Shown here: piece by piece, positions 1 to 7,520 of the stretch
Layout: each line of letters starts with the position of its first letter
Numbering within the stretch: position 1 is the stretch's first letter
DNA from: a virus
Reading direction: 5' to 3' (one strand)
IMG/VR virus record: IMGVR_UViG_3300031539_000063
Span: 1 to 47,004 of that record
DNA: 47,004 nt
Made by a program: the position numbers and the translations under genes
The notes under the pieces: generated by a model
What the model saw: the letters and a program-made list of their open reading frames with translations, nothing else
What the model was told of the DNA's origin: nothing
Databases searched by the model: none

Positions 1-76
1 GGATTTCAAGGCCCAGTGCGGTGAGTTCCTCATCCGAGAGGGACTTCAAGTCCTCGGGGACGGTGATGCGATCCAT
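1..76 (-). CDS. Small protein, N-terminal part only
   Basis: The reading frame starts at ATG 76 and runs off the window edge. The visible residues begin MDRITVPEDLKSLSDEEL, an acidic helical stretch that I cannot assign to a family. AGGAG lies 9 nt before the ATG, which makes this start convincing. Only 25 residues are visible, so no function is proposed. Confidence 0.6.
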   Translation of the reverse strand, partial: MDRITVPEDLKSLSDEELTALGLEI

Positions 77-219
77 CGTGATTCGCTCCTGCTTTGGGGT
101 GTATGGGGGTGGGTGTTGTTTTCCCGTGGCCCCGGTTACACCGAGTTCCACTGGGCCGCGAACCACGTTCTAGGCCGTGAGTGCATCATATACAGTGATC
201 TGCTACGTCGAAGTGGATA

Positions 220-246
220 CCCTCAACCACAGGTAGAGGTTGAGGG
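220..246 (-). terminator. 9-bp stem-loop after a small gene
   Basis: CCCTCAACC (220-228) and GGTTGAGGG (238-246) form a perfect 9-bp stem with a 9-nt loop, 15 nt beyond the stop codon of the 261-449 gene. There is no clear T-run, so it could be a terminator or an mRNA-stability stem. Confidence 0.4.
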
Positions 247-260
247 TTGCGAGTGGCGTG

Positions 261-449
261 TCACGCGACGTAGGAGAGTCGACGACGGGACTTCACGAAG
301 TGCGCGATGGCGGCGCTCACGGTGTCTCGCCACCCTTCGGGACCGGCAGCGCGCAGAGCGCGACTGACGTGATCGGCGCATTCCGATCCGTAGACCGTCC
401 TGATCTGATCCAACTCGACTGCGATCTCGATGGCTTCGTTCACCTGCAT
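261..449 (-). CDS. Hypothetical 62-aa protein
   Basis: Begins MQVNEAIEIAVELDQI. GGAGG lies 8 nt before ATG 449, so this start is preferred over the in-frame GTG at 458, which would overlap the ribosome binding site. It is helical and mixed-charge, without recognisable motifs. It is the last gene of a minus-strand run and is followed by a stem-loop. Confidence 0.6.
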   Translation of the reverse strand: MQVNEAIEIAVELDQIRTVYGSECADHVSRALRAAGPEGWRDTVSAAIAHFVKSRRRLSYVA

Positions 450-535
450 GTCGATCACCTCCGGCCACTGGGGGGAGAGTAAAGATTGGCCTTGTAGCCA
501 GTCTACCTACATAGCCGGTGTGTAGACGAACACCC

Positions 536-691
536 TCACTCTCGACGCTCAACGTCGGGTCGAGGGTTGGGGTCATCGTGGCATTCGCAGTCGCAGTCAC
601 CGACGTGGAGACGGGCGATGTGACACGCCCCCGCGCAGTTCTCGTGTCGTCGAGCGATGCACTCGTCGAACGTGAACCGCGGCGGGGTCAT
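536..691 (-). CDS. Cys-rich small protein, probable metal binder
   Basis: 51 residues with a dense Cys/His core (HENCAGACH, then HVGDCDCECH), the kind of spacing seen in small zinc-binding phage proteins. The start ATG overlaps the stop of the upstream phosphatase gene (ATGA at 688-691), so translation is probably coupled. No family name can be given; zinc binding is inferred from the cysteine pattern. Confidence 0.6.
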   Translation of the reverse strand: MTPPRFTFDECIARRHENCAGACHIARLHVGDCDCECHDDPNPRPDVERRE

Positions 692-1176
692 GCCTGCCGG
701 GCGATCGGAGGCAGGATGCCGGGGTCTTGCACTGCGATGACGTGCAAGCCGATGTCTCGCCACATCGCCACCACTGCGGGACGATCATCCACGACGAACT
801 GCACGTCGAAGCGGGGAGCGATGATCTGATCGAACATGGCTCGTTTCACGATGTCGTCGGAGCGCATGTCTCCGGCGGGTCGCATTATCAACAGGTCGAT
901 CGGCAAGTCGTGTTTCGCGATCCAGTCGCGCATCTGGAACAGACGGCGACGGTCGCCCACGTGGTCACCTTGCGACCGGCCGCTCGTCATTATCCGCGTA
1001 ACGCCTGCGGGCACCGCACGCAGCATGTCGACTACAGCGGGCACCGGTGCGTCGAACGGCATGGCGACGTTGAAGTCTCGCCACTGCGACGGGTCGCGCA
1101 GGTCCGTGGGTGCGACGTGCGCGACGGAAGCCAGCGTGCCGTCTCTGTCGAAGATCACTGCGGGCTGTCGGTCCAT
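688..1176 (-). CDS. HAD-family phosphatase, polynucleotide 3'-phosphatase-like
   Basis: 162 aa. The N-terminus carries the HAD nucleophile motif FDRDGTL (about residues 9-15); MTSGRS and the DDRPAVVAMWR segment fit motifs II-IV. The set MRPAGDMRSDDIVK resembles the phosphatase domain of T4 Pnkp, which removes 3'-phosphates from nucleic acid. No kinase P-loop is present, so this is a phosphatase-only form. A type A promoter ends 7 nt before ATG 1176, so the mRNA is probably leaderless. Known of the family: end repair of DNA or RNA. The actual substrate here is not shown. Confidence 0.75.
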   Translation of the reverse strand: MDRQPAVIFDRDGTLASVAHVAPTDLRDPSQWRDFNVAMPFDAPVPAVVDMLRAVPAGVTRIMTSGRSQGDHVGDRRRLFQMRDWIAKHDLPIDLLIMRPAGDMRSDDIVKRAMFDQIIAPRFDVQFVVDDRPAVVAMWRDIGLHVIAVQDPGILPPIARQA

Positions 1177-1212
1177 AGACCACACTGTAGCGCGTGAGTC
1201 GACAGTGTGCAA
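1177..1212 (-). promoter_or_regulatory. Type A promoter, leaderless
   Basis: TTGCAC (1207-1212), 17-bp spacer, TACAGT (1184-1189), then 7 nt to ATG 1176. Confidence 0.7.
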
Positions 1213-1217
1213 GTGGG

Positions 1218-1811
1218 TTAGTCGTCGTCCACCGGCTCCTCAGCGAACACCCGACCATCGGCCTTGATCTCGCCCATCACCCGCTCATGCTCCGCCTCGT
1301 CCACCACCAACGTGTCCATCTGCGCCATGTCCTCCGGCGACACCTCCACCACGGCACCCAGCCGGGCGATCTCGTCGGCGTTCGGAACCACCCGCTTCGT
1401 CGCGCCCTCCGGCGCGTCCGGGCGACGGATCGTCTGCGGCTTACGAACAGCCATCCCCTGATACGTGTCGATCGGATACTTCTCCGCAAGGGTCTGGTTC
1501 AACTCCCGCGGGTTCTGACCAGTCAACGTAGCGAACGTCACCAACGCCCCACCGGTCCAGTTGCGGCGCGCCTCGTTCGTGTCCTTGTCGTCGCCGTTCT
1601 GCACGCCCTCGATGTACCGGCGTTGTGCGTCCTCTATCGCTTCCCACGCCTTCCCCTCGGCCACCACGTCACCAACCGCGATCTTCCTCACAGCGGGGAG
1701 ACTGACCGGCTCCGGCGAACCTTCAACATCAGGCTCGACAGCGGCGATGGGCTGGGCAGCGGGCGGCGTGGGTGTGGGGTTCGTCCCCCACTCGATCAGC
1801 AGTCGACCCAT
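1218..1811 (-). CDS. Hypothetical 197-aa protein
   Basis: Low-complexity, Pro/Ala-rich N-terminus (about residues 8-30), then a helical middle (AEGKAWEAIEDAQRRYIEG) and an acidic C-terminus ending EEPVDDD. No family recognised. The start at ATG 1811 overlaps the upstream stop as TGATG; an in-frame ATG at 1820 is possible. It belongs to the run that includes the SPFH lipoprotein gene, which suggests a shared transcript but not a function. Confidence 0.6.
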   Translation of the reverse strand: MGRLLIEWGTNPTPTPPAAQPIAAVEPDVEGSPEPVSLPAVRKIAVGDVVAEGKAWEAIEDAQRRYIEGVQNGDDKDTNEARRNWTGGALVTFATLTGQNPRELNQTLAEKYPIDTYQGMAVRKPQTIRRPDAPEGATKRVVPNADEIARLGAVVEVSPEDMAQMDTLVVDEAEHERVMGEIKADGRVFAEEPVDDD

Positions 1812-2095
1812 CAGGGGCATCCACTCATGTTGACGTACCGAGTCGAGTACGTCTGCGGTGGGACCGCGGCCATCGCGACCCGGCTCGCCTGAACGTACTC
1901 ACGACGGAAATCCGTCAGAGCGTCCGCCGCCTGTTCCGCCGCCTCACCGATCTTGATGAACGAGAACGTCATGTCACCGAACAGTTTGTCGATCCGGTCC
2001 CCGGCCATCTTCGCTATCCGCCGCCTACCGGCAGGCACAAACTTCCGCATCTGCCAATCGTCGAACGACGGACCACCGTGGATCGTGCCAACCAT
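1811..2095 (-). CDS. Hypothetical 94-aa protein
   Basis: Begins MVGTIHGGPSFDDWQMRKF, with basic and helical segments; no motif recognised. Its ATG overlaps the stop of the SPFH lipoprotein gene (ATGA at 2094-2097), indicating translational coupling, and its stop overlaps the next ATG. The longer reading frame upstream is antisense-like sequence over the lipoprotein gene and was not used. Confidence 0.6.
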   Translation of the reverse strand: MVGTIHGGPSFDDWQMRKFVPAGRRRIAKMAGDRIDKLFGDMTFSFIKIGEAAEQAADALTDFRREYVQASRVAMAAVPPQTYSTRYVNMSGCP

Positions 2096-2994
2096 CACTC
2101 GTCGTCTACTCCAACCTCGGGTGCCTGCACGGTCAACTGCCCGCCGTCGATAACCCAAAACTCGACCTGCCCGGAACGTACCGCTTCCAACAGGGCCACG
2201 GCCGAACCGCCCTCGGTGAGAGCATCCTGCAACTCGATGATCGCAAGCGCCTCCTGCTCGGCGGTCAACACCGCCTGCGTAGCCGCGGCCGTCTTCGCGA
2301 CCTCGATCTGCTCGGCCTCGAACGCCGTGATCGCTTCGGGGTTCGTCGGCTCCATGTGAGTCAACGTGATCTCGAACTCCGGGCACTCGTCCTCGCCGTG
2401 GACGAAGCCGGGACCGCAGAAATAGTCGGCCCCCATCGCACGGTTGATCGTGTCCTTCAACCCGGTCGAGATCGCCTGCTCGACCTCGATCAACAGGTCA
2501 GGGTCGGAGTAGAGCGCCCGGCCCTCGTTCCGTCGGATCTGTTCTTGAATCGACCGTTCCAACGGACGGCGGAACGTCTCACGCAGCATGTCGCTCCAAC
2601 CGGGGTCGGTCCACGCCTCGTACTTCCGGCCGATCTGCTCGTGGAACTCGCAGACGATGTTGGTGTTCAACTTGAACCGCACGATGAGTCCGACGCCCAT
2701 ACGGATGTCGTTCGACGACGGAGCGACGATCAGGTCGGCCCGCTGCTCGTCGCCTTCGCCCTCGTTCGGGGACACGTCGTAGGTCCGCTGCGAAGTCGGG
2801 TAGTGGTACGACGAATCGAACAGCCCGATGAACGTGCGGCCCGCGCCGGGGTCGAGTTCTTCCTTCAACTGCGGGGACTCGAACGGCCCGCCGCCGTAGT
2901 TGCACGACACCTCGTCGGACTGCGTGGAGTCGTAGGTGCAGCCTGCGACCAGCATCGCGAGCGCGAGCAACGCGCCAGTGATCTTGCGGTTCAT
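2095..2994 (-). CDS. SPFH/band-7 domain lipoprotein
   Basis: 299 aa. An N-terminal lipobox (LVAGC, Cys about 19) follows a basic start and hydrophobic segment, so export and lipidation are predicted. The middle has the arrangement of SPFH (stomatin/prohibitin) proteins: a beta-rich N-terminal part, then a long helical region rich in Ala/Glu (EAEQIEVAKTAAATQAVLTAE) typical of the oligomerising coiled coil. SPFH proteins form membrane-bound rings. The role in this phage is unknown; membrane remodelling or protection is only inference. GGGAGAG precedes ATG 2994. Two coupled genes follow. Confidence 0.75.
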   Translation of the reverse strand: MNRKITGALLALAMLVAGCTYDSTQSDEVSCNYGGGPFESPQLKEELDPGAGRTFIGLFDSSYHYPTSQRTYDVSPNEGEGDEQRADLIVAPSSNDIRMGVGLIVRFKLNTNIVCEFHEQIGRKYEAWTDPGWSDMLRETFRRPLERSIQEQIRRNEGRALYSDPDLLIEVEQAISTGLKDTINRAMGADYFCGPGFVHGEDECPEFEITLTHMEPTNPEAITAFEAEQIEVAKTAAATQAVLTAEQEALAIIELQDALTEGGSAVALLEAVRSGQVEFWVIDGGQLTVQAPEVGVDDE

Positions 2995-3002
2995 GTCTCT
3001 CC

Positions 3003-3257
3003 CTAGTTGTGGAACTCGTCGACCAGTTCTTGCGCCCGGTCACGGTGCGGCTCGTTCAGATACGGCACCATCTCGTCTTGCACCAACATCGCGTCGAGTA
3101 GCCGGATCGCCTCGCGGTGATTGGCGTCGACCTCGGTTCGTTTGATCTCCGCGGCGGACGCCTTCGACGATCGAAGCATCGCGTTCACGCCCAACAGAGC
3201 GAAGAACACGACCACGACTGTGACGACTACGGCGAGGAATAGTGCGATTCCGAACAT
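3003..3257 (-). CDS. Single-pass small membrane protein
   Basis: 84 aa: one strong hydrophobic helix (about residues 3-26, IALFLAVVVTVVVVFFALLG), then a charged, helical C-terminal region that would be cytoplasmic. A type B promoter ends 8 nt before ATG, so the message is probably leaderless. It lies immediately upstream of the SPFH lipoprotein gene, and the two may act together at the membrane (inference). Confidence 0.65.
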   Translation of the reverse strand: MFGIALFLAVVVTVVVVFFALLGVNAMLRSSKASAAEIKRTEVDANHREAIRLLDAMLVQDEMVPYLNEPHRDRAQELVDEFHN

Positions 3258-3286
3258 CGTGGATGACGGTACTACGGGAGTAGGAC
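3258..3286 (-). promoter_or_regulatory. Type B promoter, leaderless
   Basis: GTCC at 3283-3286, 11 bp, TACCGT (3266-3271), 8 nt to ATG 3257. It lies inside the 3' end of the 3272-3502 gene. Confidence 0.6.
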
Positions 3287-3502
3287 CGTTTGGATTCCGT
3301 GCCAGTCGATCTCGGGCACCGGGAGTGCCTGCGCCAGATTGTCCGGCCGCATGTAGGCCGACAACTTCGCGAACTCATCGACGCAACGGTCGCGTTCCGG
3401 CTCGGCCTCGATCCGCCACAGCAACGGAAGCCAGTCGGACGCCATCCAGATCGTCTCGACCCCCAGCCGTGCAGCGGTGGCGTCAACCCAAGATTGAGTC
3501 AT
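3272..3502 (-). CDS. Hypothetical 76-aa protein
   Basis: Begins MTQSWVDATAARL and contains WMASDWLPLLWRIEAEPERD; helical, Trp-rich, no family recognised. Start chosen at ATG 3502, which lies inside the end of a 37-codon upstream reading frame. The ribosome binding site is weak, so a start further upstream cannot be excluded. Confidence 0.5.
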   Translation of the reverse strand: MTQSWVDATAARLGVETIWMASDWLPLLWRIEAEPERDRCVDEFAKLSAYMRPDNLAQALPVPEIDWHGIQTVLLP

Positions 3503-3596
3503 CGTCCAGCCATTCACGGTCGGCGTCCCTACCATCAGGGAAGCGGTAGTCGACTCGGTGGCGACGGTCGTGCCCACCCGTAGGCGAGAATCGCAT
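3483..3596 (-). CDS. Possible 37-aa protein
   Basis: Frame from ATG 3596 (begins MRFSPTGGHDRRHRVDY), downstream of a type B promoter and overlapping the next gene by 20 nt. A second, leaderless 25-codon frame starts at ATG 3612 in another frame, so which start is used is unclear. No homologous motif seen. Confidence 0.3.
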   Translation of the reverse strand: MRFSPTGGHDRRHRVDYRFPDGRDADREWLDDDSILG

Positions 3597-3612
3597 CTGT
3601 TGATTGTCCCAT

Positions 3613-3640
3613 AACCAAGACAGTACCGGTCGGGTGGGAC
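3613..3640 (-). promoter_or_regulatory. Type B promoter
   Basis: GTCC at 3637-3640, 11 bp, TACTGT (3620-3625), then 7 nt to an ATG at 3612 that opens a 25-codon frame. It probably serves the 3272-3502 gene as well. Confidence 0.6.
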
Positions 3641-3644
3641 GATC

Positions 3645-3971
3645 TCAGAAGGTGGCGTCAGCGTGGTCGGTGTCGCAGTCGTGGCCGTGATGTTCACGGT
3701 CGTGGCGCTTCACCCACCAGCGGATCAGCGGGGTGACCATCAGACCGAAGATCAGGTAGGACGCTGACTCCATGACGACCTCGGACGCGATGTGCGGGGG
3801 GTCGGTGACGACTTCCACGGTTGATTCCCACAGGGATTCGCCGTCGTGATCGTGGGTGTCTGCGGGGACGATGATGAGTCCGTTCTCCGCTAGGTAGGCG
3901 TCGAGTTGTTCTGCGATCTCGGCGTCGAGTTCTGTCTCGGCGTGTTCTTGGTCGGTGTGGTCGTGTTCCAT
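3645..3971 (-). CDS. Small membrane protein with His-rich ends
   Basis: 108 aa. The N-terminus is acidic and His-rich (MEHDHTDQEHAETELD), one hydrophobic helix lies near residues 67-87 (ASYLIFGLMVTPLIRWW), and the tail is His/Asp-rich (HDREHHGHDCDTDHADAT), suggestive of metal binding. Leaderless start at ATG 3971 behind a type B promoter. No family recognised. Confidence 0.65.
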   Translation of the reverse strand: MEHDHTDQEHAETELDAEIAEQLDAYLAENGLIIVPADTHDHDGESLWESTVEVVTDPPHIASEVVMESASYLIFGLMVTPLIRWWVKRHDREHHGHDCDTDHADATF

Positions 3972-3999
3972 GTGGTCGACCCTACCACAGTTGTAGGAC
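3972..3999 (-). promoter_or_regulatory. Type B promoter, leaderless
   Basis: GTCC at 3996-3999, 11 bp, TAGGGT (3979-3984), 7 nt to ATG 3971. Confidence 0.7.
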
Positions 4000-4003
4000 G
4001 ATC

Positions 4004-5485
4004 TCAGAACAGGGTGCCATCAACCGACGGAGCCAAGTCCGCCATCTCACCATCGTCATCATCATCACTGTCAGGGTTCAACGTATCCACGAGAGTCACG
4101 TCCAACGCATCCCGCGGGCGAGTCACAGCGACATACAGCAACCGCCGTTCTTCACCGCCGTCCTCACTGTCAGGGAAGTCGCCTGCCAGTTTCACCGAGT
4201 CCCACTCACGACCCTTCGCCCCATGCGCCGTCGACAGGATCAGCGAAGCCTTCGACTCCGATGCCTGCCCCTTCAACGCCCGCACGATCCCGTCCGGCGT
4301 GAACCGAGTCACCAACCCGACCAGCATCTTCAAGTCGCCGCCCAACTCGTCGTCAGTCGTGTAGTCCACCACGTCATCCCACGAATCGAAGCACACCAGA
4401 TCGGGGTGGCTCGTCCACCCGTCCTCGATCATCGTCTTGGCCCCGAACGCGAACGACACAACATCACGCCCGCCGCCGACCACGTGAGGTTTCCCGCCAC
4501 GGTTCAACTCCTCGAACGCCTCGGTGACCGCCGCTGCATTCGACCGCGACAGCACCACGTCGGGATGGTTCAGACGGCCGACGACACCGGGCTTGCCCTT
4601 GCCGACCAACCGCATGTCCGTCAACGTCGCGAGAACCTCGTTCGCCTGCTCAGCGATCTCCGGCCCGAACCGGAACGACCACGTGAGCGCCGCCCGCCCG
4701 GACACGTCAGCCTTCGCCATCGCGTCGACAGCGCCTCGCCACTGGTAGATCGACTGGTGCGTGTCACCCACGTAGATGACCTGCATGTGGTCCCGCTGCT
4801 GCGACACGATGTCGAGAACACAATCGGACGTGTCCTGCGCCTCGTCGAGCAACAGGTAGTCGCCCTCGATCTTCGGGGAACCCAACTGAAACAGTTTCAG
4901 GTAGGCGTCATGCTCGTACGGCATCTCGCCGCCCGGATCGGACAGGTCCACCCACGCTTGACGGAGAGCGCCGGTGAGCCGCGGCCGGAGCGTACGCCAC
5001 ACCGCCATCAACTCGTCGTCGTCACCCATCGTCGTCGGCATCGGGATGTGCTTCGCGAGCGGCTCCGGGTCAGCGGAAGCGCAGAACCGGCGGATACCAC
5101 GGGTCACCATTCCTGCGAGGAACGATGGCGACAGTTTCTTCGACCCCATCGACGACTCGAACATCATCGGTCCGATACCGAGTTTCGCTGCGATGTCAGC
5201 CGACCGCATCCGGGGCGCGCCCATCCGGTGCCGGAACGGACCCGCGGCGGCTTGGAACGCGACGGAGTGCGTGGTGCGGCAGTCGACGTGATCGGGGAAC
5301 CTCGCGTCGGCCTCGCGCTGCAACGCCTTGTTGAACGTGAGGTACACGCCTTGCGTCGGCTTCTCCTCAGCGATCATCACGCAGGTCGTTGTCTTGCCGG
5401 TACCGGCGAGAGCGTCCACGGCAAGGTGGCCTCCGCCGCGGGCGAGAGTGACTGCCTGATCTTGTTCGGGTGTGGGGGTTGGCAT
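4004..5485 (-). CDS. UvrD/Rep-like superfamily 1 DNA helicase
   Basis: 493 aa. Q-motif-like TPEQDQAV near residue 5, Walker A AGTGKTTT near residue 30, Walker B LLLDEAQD near residue 213, motif III GDTHQSIYQWRGA, motif IV-like SFRF, motif V AHGAKGREWD and motif VI YVAVTRPRDAL. All SF1 helicase motifs are present, so an active ATP-dependent 3'-5' DNA translocase is expected. It is shorter than host UvrD, about the size of phage and FBH1-like forms. The C-terminus is very acidic. A leaderless type B promoter precedes it; tRNA-Lys lies just upstream. Confidence 0.9.
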   Translation of the reverse strand: MPTPTPEQDQAVTLARGGGHLAVDALAGTGKTTTCVMIAEEKPTQGVYLTFNKALQREADARFPDHVDCRTTHSVAFQAAAGPFRHRMGAPRMRSADIAAKLGIGPMMFESSMGSKKLSPSFLAGMVTRGIRRFCASADPEPLAKHIPMPTTMGDDDELMAVWRTLRPRLTGALRQAWVDLSDPGGEMPYEHDAYLKLFQLGSPKIEGDYLLLDEAQDTSDCVLDIVSQQRDHMQVIYVGDTHQSIYQWRGAVDAMAKADVSGRAALTWSFRFGPEIAEQANEVLATLTDMRLVGKGKPGVVGRLNHPDVVLSRSNAAAVTEAFEELNRGGKPHVVGGGRDVVSFAFGAKTMIEDGWTSHPDLVCFDSWDDVVDYTTDDELGGDLKMLVGLVTRFTPDGIVRALKGQASESKASLILSTAHGAKGREWDSVKLAGDFPDSEDGGEERRLLYVAVTRPRDALDVTLVDTLNPDSDDDDDGEMADLAPSVDGTLF

Positions 5486-5513
5486 GTCGACGACCGTACA
5501 ACACGACCGGGAC
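5486..5513 (-). promoter_or_regulatory. Type B promoter, leaderless
   Basis: GTCC at 5510-5513, 11 bp, TACGGT (5493-5498), 7 nt to ATG 5485. The spacer is nearly identical to that of the promoter at 19016-19043. Confidence 0.7.
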
Positions 5514-5521
5514 GGTTTCGT

Positions 5522-5597
5522 TGGTACTCCCGGTGGGACTCGAACCCACGATCATCGGATTAAAAGTCCGCTGCCTTGGCCGCTGGGCTACGGGAGC
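5522..5597 (-). tRNA. tRNA-Lys(TTT)
   Basis: Complete cloverleaf with loop CTTTTAA, T-loop TTCGAGT and encoded CCA. The first acceptor pair is a G-T wobble, shared with tRNA-Glu(CTC). Confidence 0.93.
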
Positions 5598-5598
5598 A

Positions 5599-5674
5599 TG
5601 GTGGACGTGGTGGGACTCGAACCCACGGAGGACCGATTAAGAGTCGGCTGCTCTAGCCGCTGAGCGACACGTCC
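5599..5674 (-). tRNA. tRNA-Lys(CTT), copy 1
   Basis: Acceptor GGACGTG/CACGTCC, anticodon loop CTCTTAA, T-loop TTCGAGT, CCA encoded. One base from the next tRNA. Confidence 0.93.
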
Positions 5675-5678
5675 GCTG

Positions 5679-5750
5679 TGAGGGTGCGCGGAATCGAACC
5701 GCGTTCTGCCGATTAAGAGTCGGCTGCATCGCCACGTATGCTTCACCCCC
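5679..5750 (-). tRNA. tRNA-Lys(CTT), copy 2
   Basis: Same anticodon loop as copy 1 but unrelated acceptor and D-arm; no encoded CCA. D-arm GCAT/ATGC with an 8-nt loop. Confidence 0.88.
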
Positions 5751-5779
5751 GAAAGAGGGGAGGGGCAGCGTGGAAAGGG

Positions 5780-5881
5780 CTATCGCCCGTCGCCACCCCG
5801 GCTGATTACGGACGGCTTTCGTTTCGCTGCGCGATCGACGAAGCCACGTGCCGGGCCTCCGAAGTCGATGTGCTGCGTCAT
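5780..5881 (-). CDS. Possible 33-aa basic peptide
   Basis: Frame begins MTQHIDFGGPARGF and ends RGGDGR. A type B promoter places the transcription start on the ATG, which is the main support. The frame sits in the tRNA array between Lys and Asn genes, so it may instead be the leader of the tRNA transcript. Another small frame upstream of a tRNA array (24579-24665) also ends RGGDGR. Confidence 0.35.
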   Translation of the reverse strand: MTQHIDFGGPARGFVDRAAKRKPSVISRGGDGR

Positions 5882-5909
5882 GGGGAACAACCTATCACTC
5901 GGCCGAGAC
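5882..5909 (-). promoter_or_regulatory. Type B-like promoter with palindrome
   Basis: GTCT at 5906-5909, 11 bp, TAGGTT (5889-5894), 7 nt to ATG 5881. GGCCGAGA/TCTCGGCC (5901-5919) is a palindrome overlapping the upstream element and could be an operator. Confidence 0.5.
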
Positions 5910-5927
5910 GATCTCGGCCCGGTTTCT

Positions 5928-6004
5928 TGGCTGTAGAGGAGAGACTCGAACTCTCAACGTCCGGCTTAACAGGCCGGTTCCAATGCCCGGATGGACTCTC
6001 TACA
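5928..6004 (-). tRNA. tRNA-Asn(GTT), copy 1
   Basis: Acceptor TGTAGAG/CTCTACA, loop CTGTTAA, T-loop TTCGAGT, discriminator G, CCA encoded. Confidence 0.92.
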
Positions 6005-6009
6005 TCGGC

Positions 6010-6079
6010 TGCAAGGCAGGGACTCGAACCCCGAACTTCCGATTAACAATCGGACGCGTTGCCAATTACGCCACCCTGC
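6010..6079 (-). tRNA. tRNA-Asn(GTT), copy 2
   Basis: Loop TTGTTAA on stem TCCGA/TCGGA; acceptor contains two G-T pairs; no encoded CCA. Second Asn tRNA in a row but of different sequence. Confidence 0.85.
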
Positions 6080-6081
6080 AT

Positions 6082-6156
6082 TGGCTGAGGGACCAAGGAT
6101 CGAACTCGGAACTCGTGGACCAAAACCACGCGTGTTGCCAGTTACACCATCCCTCA
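6082..6156 (-). tRNA. tRNA-Gln(TTG)
   Basis: Acceptor TGAGGGA/TCCCTCA, loop TTTTGGT, discriminator G, CCA encoded; T-loop TTCGATC. Confidence 0.92.
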
Positions 6157-6164
6157 AAACCTGT

Positions 6165-6674
6165 TCACGCCGGATTCAGATACGGCTCCCACGACGGCTT
6201 CGGCACCTTGCCGAGAGCAACCCACACATTCCCCTTCGGGATGTGCGGCTCGAAATCGAGCGACCACCCCAGTACCGACAGCGGGATGTCGGCCTTCGTG
6301 TGGTTGCACGGATCGCACGCGGCGACGACGTTCTCCCACCGGTGACGGCCACCCAACGCACGCGGCTTCACGTGGTCGACCGACGTGGCCCGGCCCTTGC
6401 ACGTATGCGGGTTCGATCCCGTGTACGCGCACACGTACTTGTCGCGGAGCAACACGTTCGGGTTCGTCAGCGGGATCGTCGCCCGGAACGGCACCTTGCG
6501 GAACCGCGTCAACCGGACGACATCGGGGACCGGGACGGAGATCGACGGAGAGCGGTACTCCCCCTCTCCGGCTTCGAGAATCTCGGCCTTGTCCGTCACG
6601 ACCATCACGACCGCGTGCCTCGTCGAGATGACCTTCAACGGCTCGAAACTGGCGTTCAGCAACAGGGTACTCAT
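6165..6674 (-). CDS. HNH endonuclease
   Basis: 169 aa starting MSTLLLNASFEPLKVIS, as in the common actinobacterial HNH family. The C-terminal half carries the zinc/HNH core: CAYTGS, SVDHVKPRALGG (catalytic His), WENVVAACDPCNHTKAD. A site-specific or homing-type DNA nuclease is expected. AGGAGG precedes ATG 6674. It sits inside a tRNA array, between tRNA-Gln and tRNA-His, a typical location for a selfish nuclease gene, though no intron is seen. Confidence 0.88.
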   Translation of the reverse strand: MSTLLLNASFEPLKVISTRHAVVMVVTDKAEILEAGEGEYRSPSISVPVPDVVRLTRFRKVPFRATIPLTNPNVLLRDKYVCAYTGSNPHTCKGRATSVDHVKPRALGGRHRWENVVAACDPCNHTKADIPLSVLGWSLDFEPHIPKGNVWVALGKVPKPSWEPYLNPA

Positions 6675-6735
6675 GGGGGCTACCTCCTCTCGATAGGTTC
6701 TCACGCCGGGGCCTCTCCCGACAGGTTGGTTTAGG

Positions 6736-6812
6736 TGGGGTGACCGACCGGACTCGCACCGGCTTTCTCCGGGGTCACAACCCGGCGTTTCGTCTACTTC
6801 TACCTCGGCCAC
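6736..6812 (-). tRNA. tRNA-His(GTG), atypical elbow
   Basis: Loop TTGTGAC, discriminator C (expected for tRNA-His), CCA encoded. The T-loop is TGCGAGT instead of TTCRANT and the D-loop contains AGTAGACGAA with no GG pair. Confidence 0.82.
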
Positions 6813-6837
6813 ATCTTGTAGCGGACTTTCCGCTTCG

Positions 6838-6909
6838 CTGAGATGGAAGGACTCGAACCTCCTACTCGGCGTCCAGAGCGCCGCGTGTTGCCACTTACAC
6901 CACATCTCA
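6838..6909 (-). tRNA. tRNA-Gln(CTG)
   Basis: Acceptor TGAGATG/CATCTCA, loop CTCTGGA on stem CGGCG/CGCCG, T-loop TTCGAGT; no encoded CCA. Confidence 0.9.
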
Positions 6910-6922
6910 TCGGTGTCTTGCG

Positions 6923-6995
6923 TCGGGATGGGGAGACTCGAACTCCCGACCTCACCGCCCCCAGCGGTGCGCGCTACCAACTGCGCCACATCCCG
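6923..6995 (-). tRNA. tRNA-Pro(GGG)
   Basis: Acceptor CGGGATG/CATCCCG, loop CTGGGGG, stem CACCG/CGGTG; discriminator A; no encoded CCA. Confidence 0.92.
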
Positions 6996-7018
6996 TTCAG
7001 TTTTCAATGTGCCTTGCG

Positions 7019-7091
7019 TCGGGTGCCAGAGAGTCGAACTCCGTATCCCCTGCCTCCGAAGCAGGTATGGTCACCGTGCCATGCGCACCCG
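7019..7091 (-). tRNA. tRNA-Pro(CGG), copy 1
   Basis: Acceptor CGGGTGC/GCACCCG, loop TTCGGAG, stem CCTGC/GCAGG. The D-loop is less regular than in copy 2. Confidence 0.85.
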
Positions 7092-7221
7092 GTGAAGATT
7101 CGGGCCACTTCCGATCGGGACATCACCCCGGTCGTCGGCCGCTTCGCCGGATGATGAACCCGACTCCACGACACCTCGCTGCGCTACCGCTCACGCGGCC
7201 CGCTTACGACGCTGGCCTTTG
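7092..7221 (-). other. 130-nt inter-tRNA gap
   Basis: No gene found. A D-arm-like stretch (GTGAGCGGTAGCGCAGCGAG) and a T-loop-like GGGTTCATCATCC occur here but no acceptor stem pairs them, so it may be a tRNA remnant. Confidence 0.3.
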
Positions 7222-7295
7222 TCGGGTAGGCAGGACTTGAACCTGCGACCTCACACTCCCGAAGCGTGCGCGCTACCAAACTGCGCCACTACCCG
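7222..7295 (-). tRNA. tRNA-Pro(CGG), copy 2
   Basis: Closest to the usual bacterial tRNA-Pro: loop TTCGGGA, D-arm with GGTAGCGC, acceptor CGGGTAG/CTACCCG. Confidence 0.92.
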
Positions 7296-7336
7296 TAGAC
7301 CTTGTTAGTTCGCCGCGATTAGGGCGGCTATGTCAG

Positions 7337-7408
7337 TCGGGCACCGGAGGGTCGAACTCCGCGCTTCCTGCTCCCAAAGCAGGCGTCGCACCCCGCGACT
7401 CGTGCCCG
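7337..7408 (-). tRNA. tRNA-Pro(TGG)
   Basis: Acceptor CGGGCAC/GTGCCCG, loop TTTGGGA, stem CCTGC/GCAGG. With the GGG and CGG genes, it completes decoding of all Pro codons. Confidence 0.92.
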
Positions 7409-7520
7409 TAGGCCCGGTCTGTGGGGTGGAGGTTGAGTTCCTCTACGACCGGGTACGCGTCGGCTGATGCGGCTGTTGTGGCCGCTGCCGATTCTGATGC
7501 GTAGGTCGGTGGAACTTCAT

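Noticed and set aside
6165-6674. HNH gene lying inside an intron
   Set aside because: Flanking tRNAs are complete and no split gene surrounds it.
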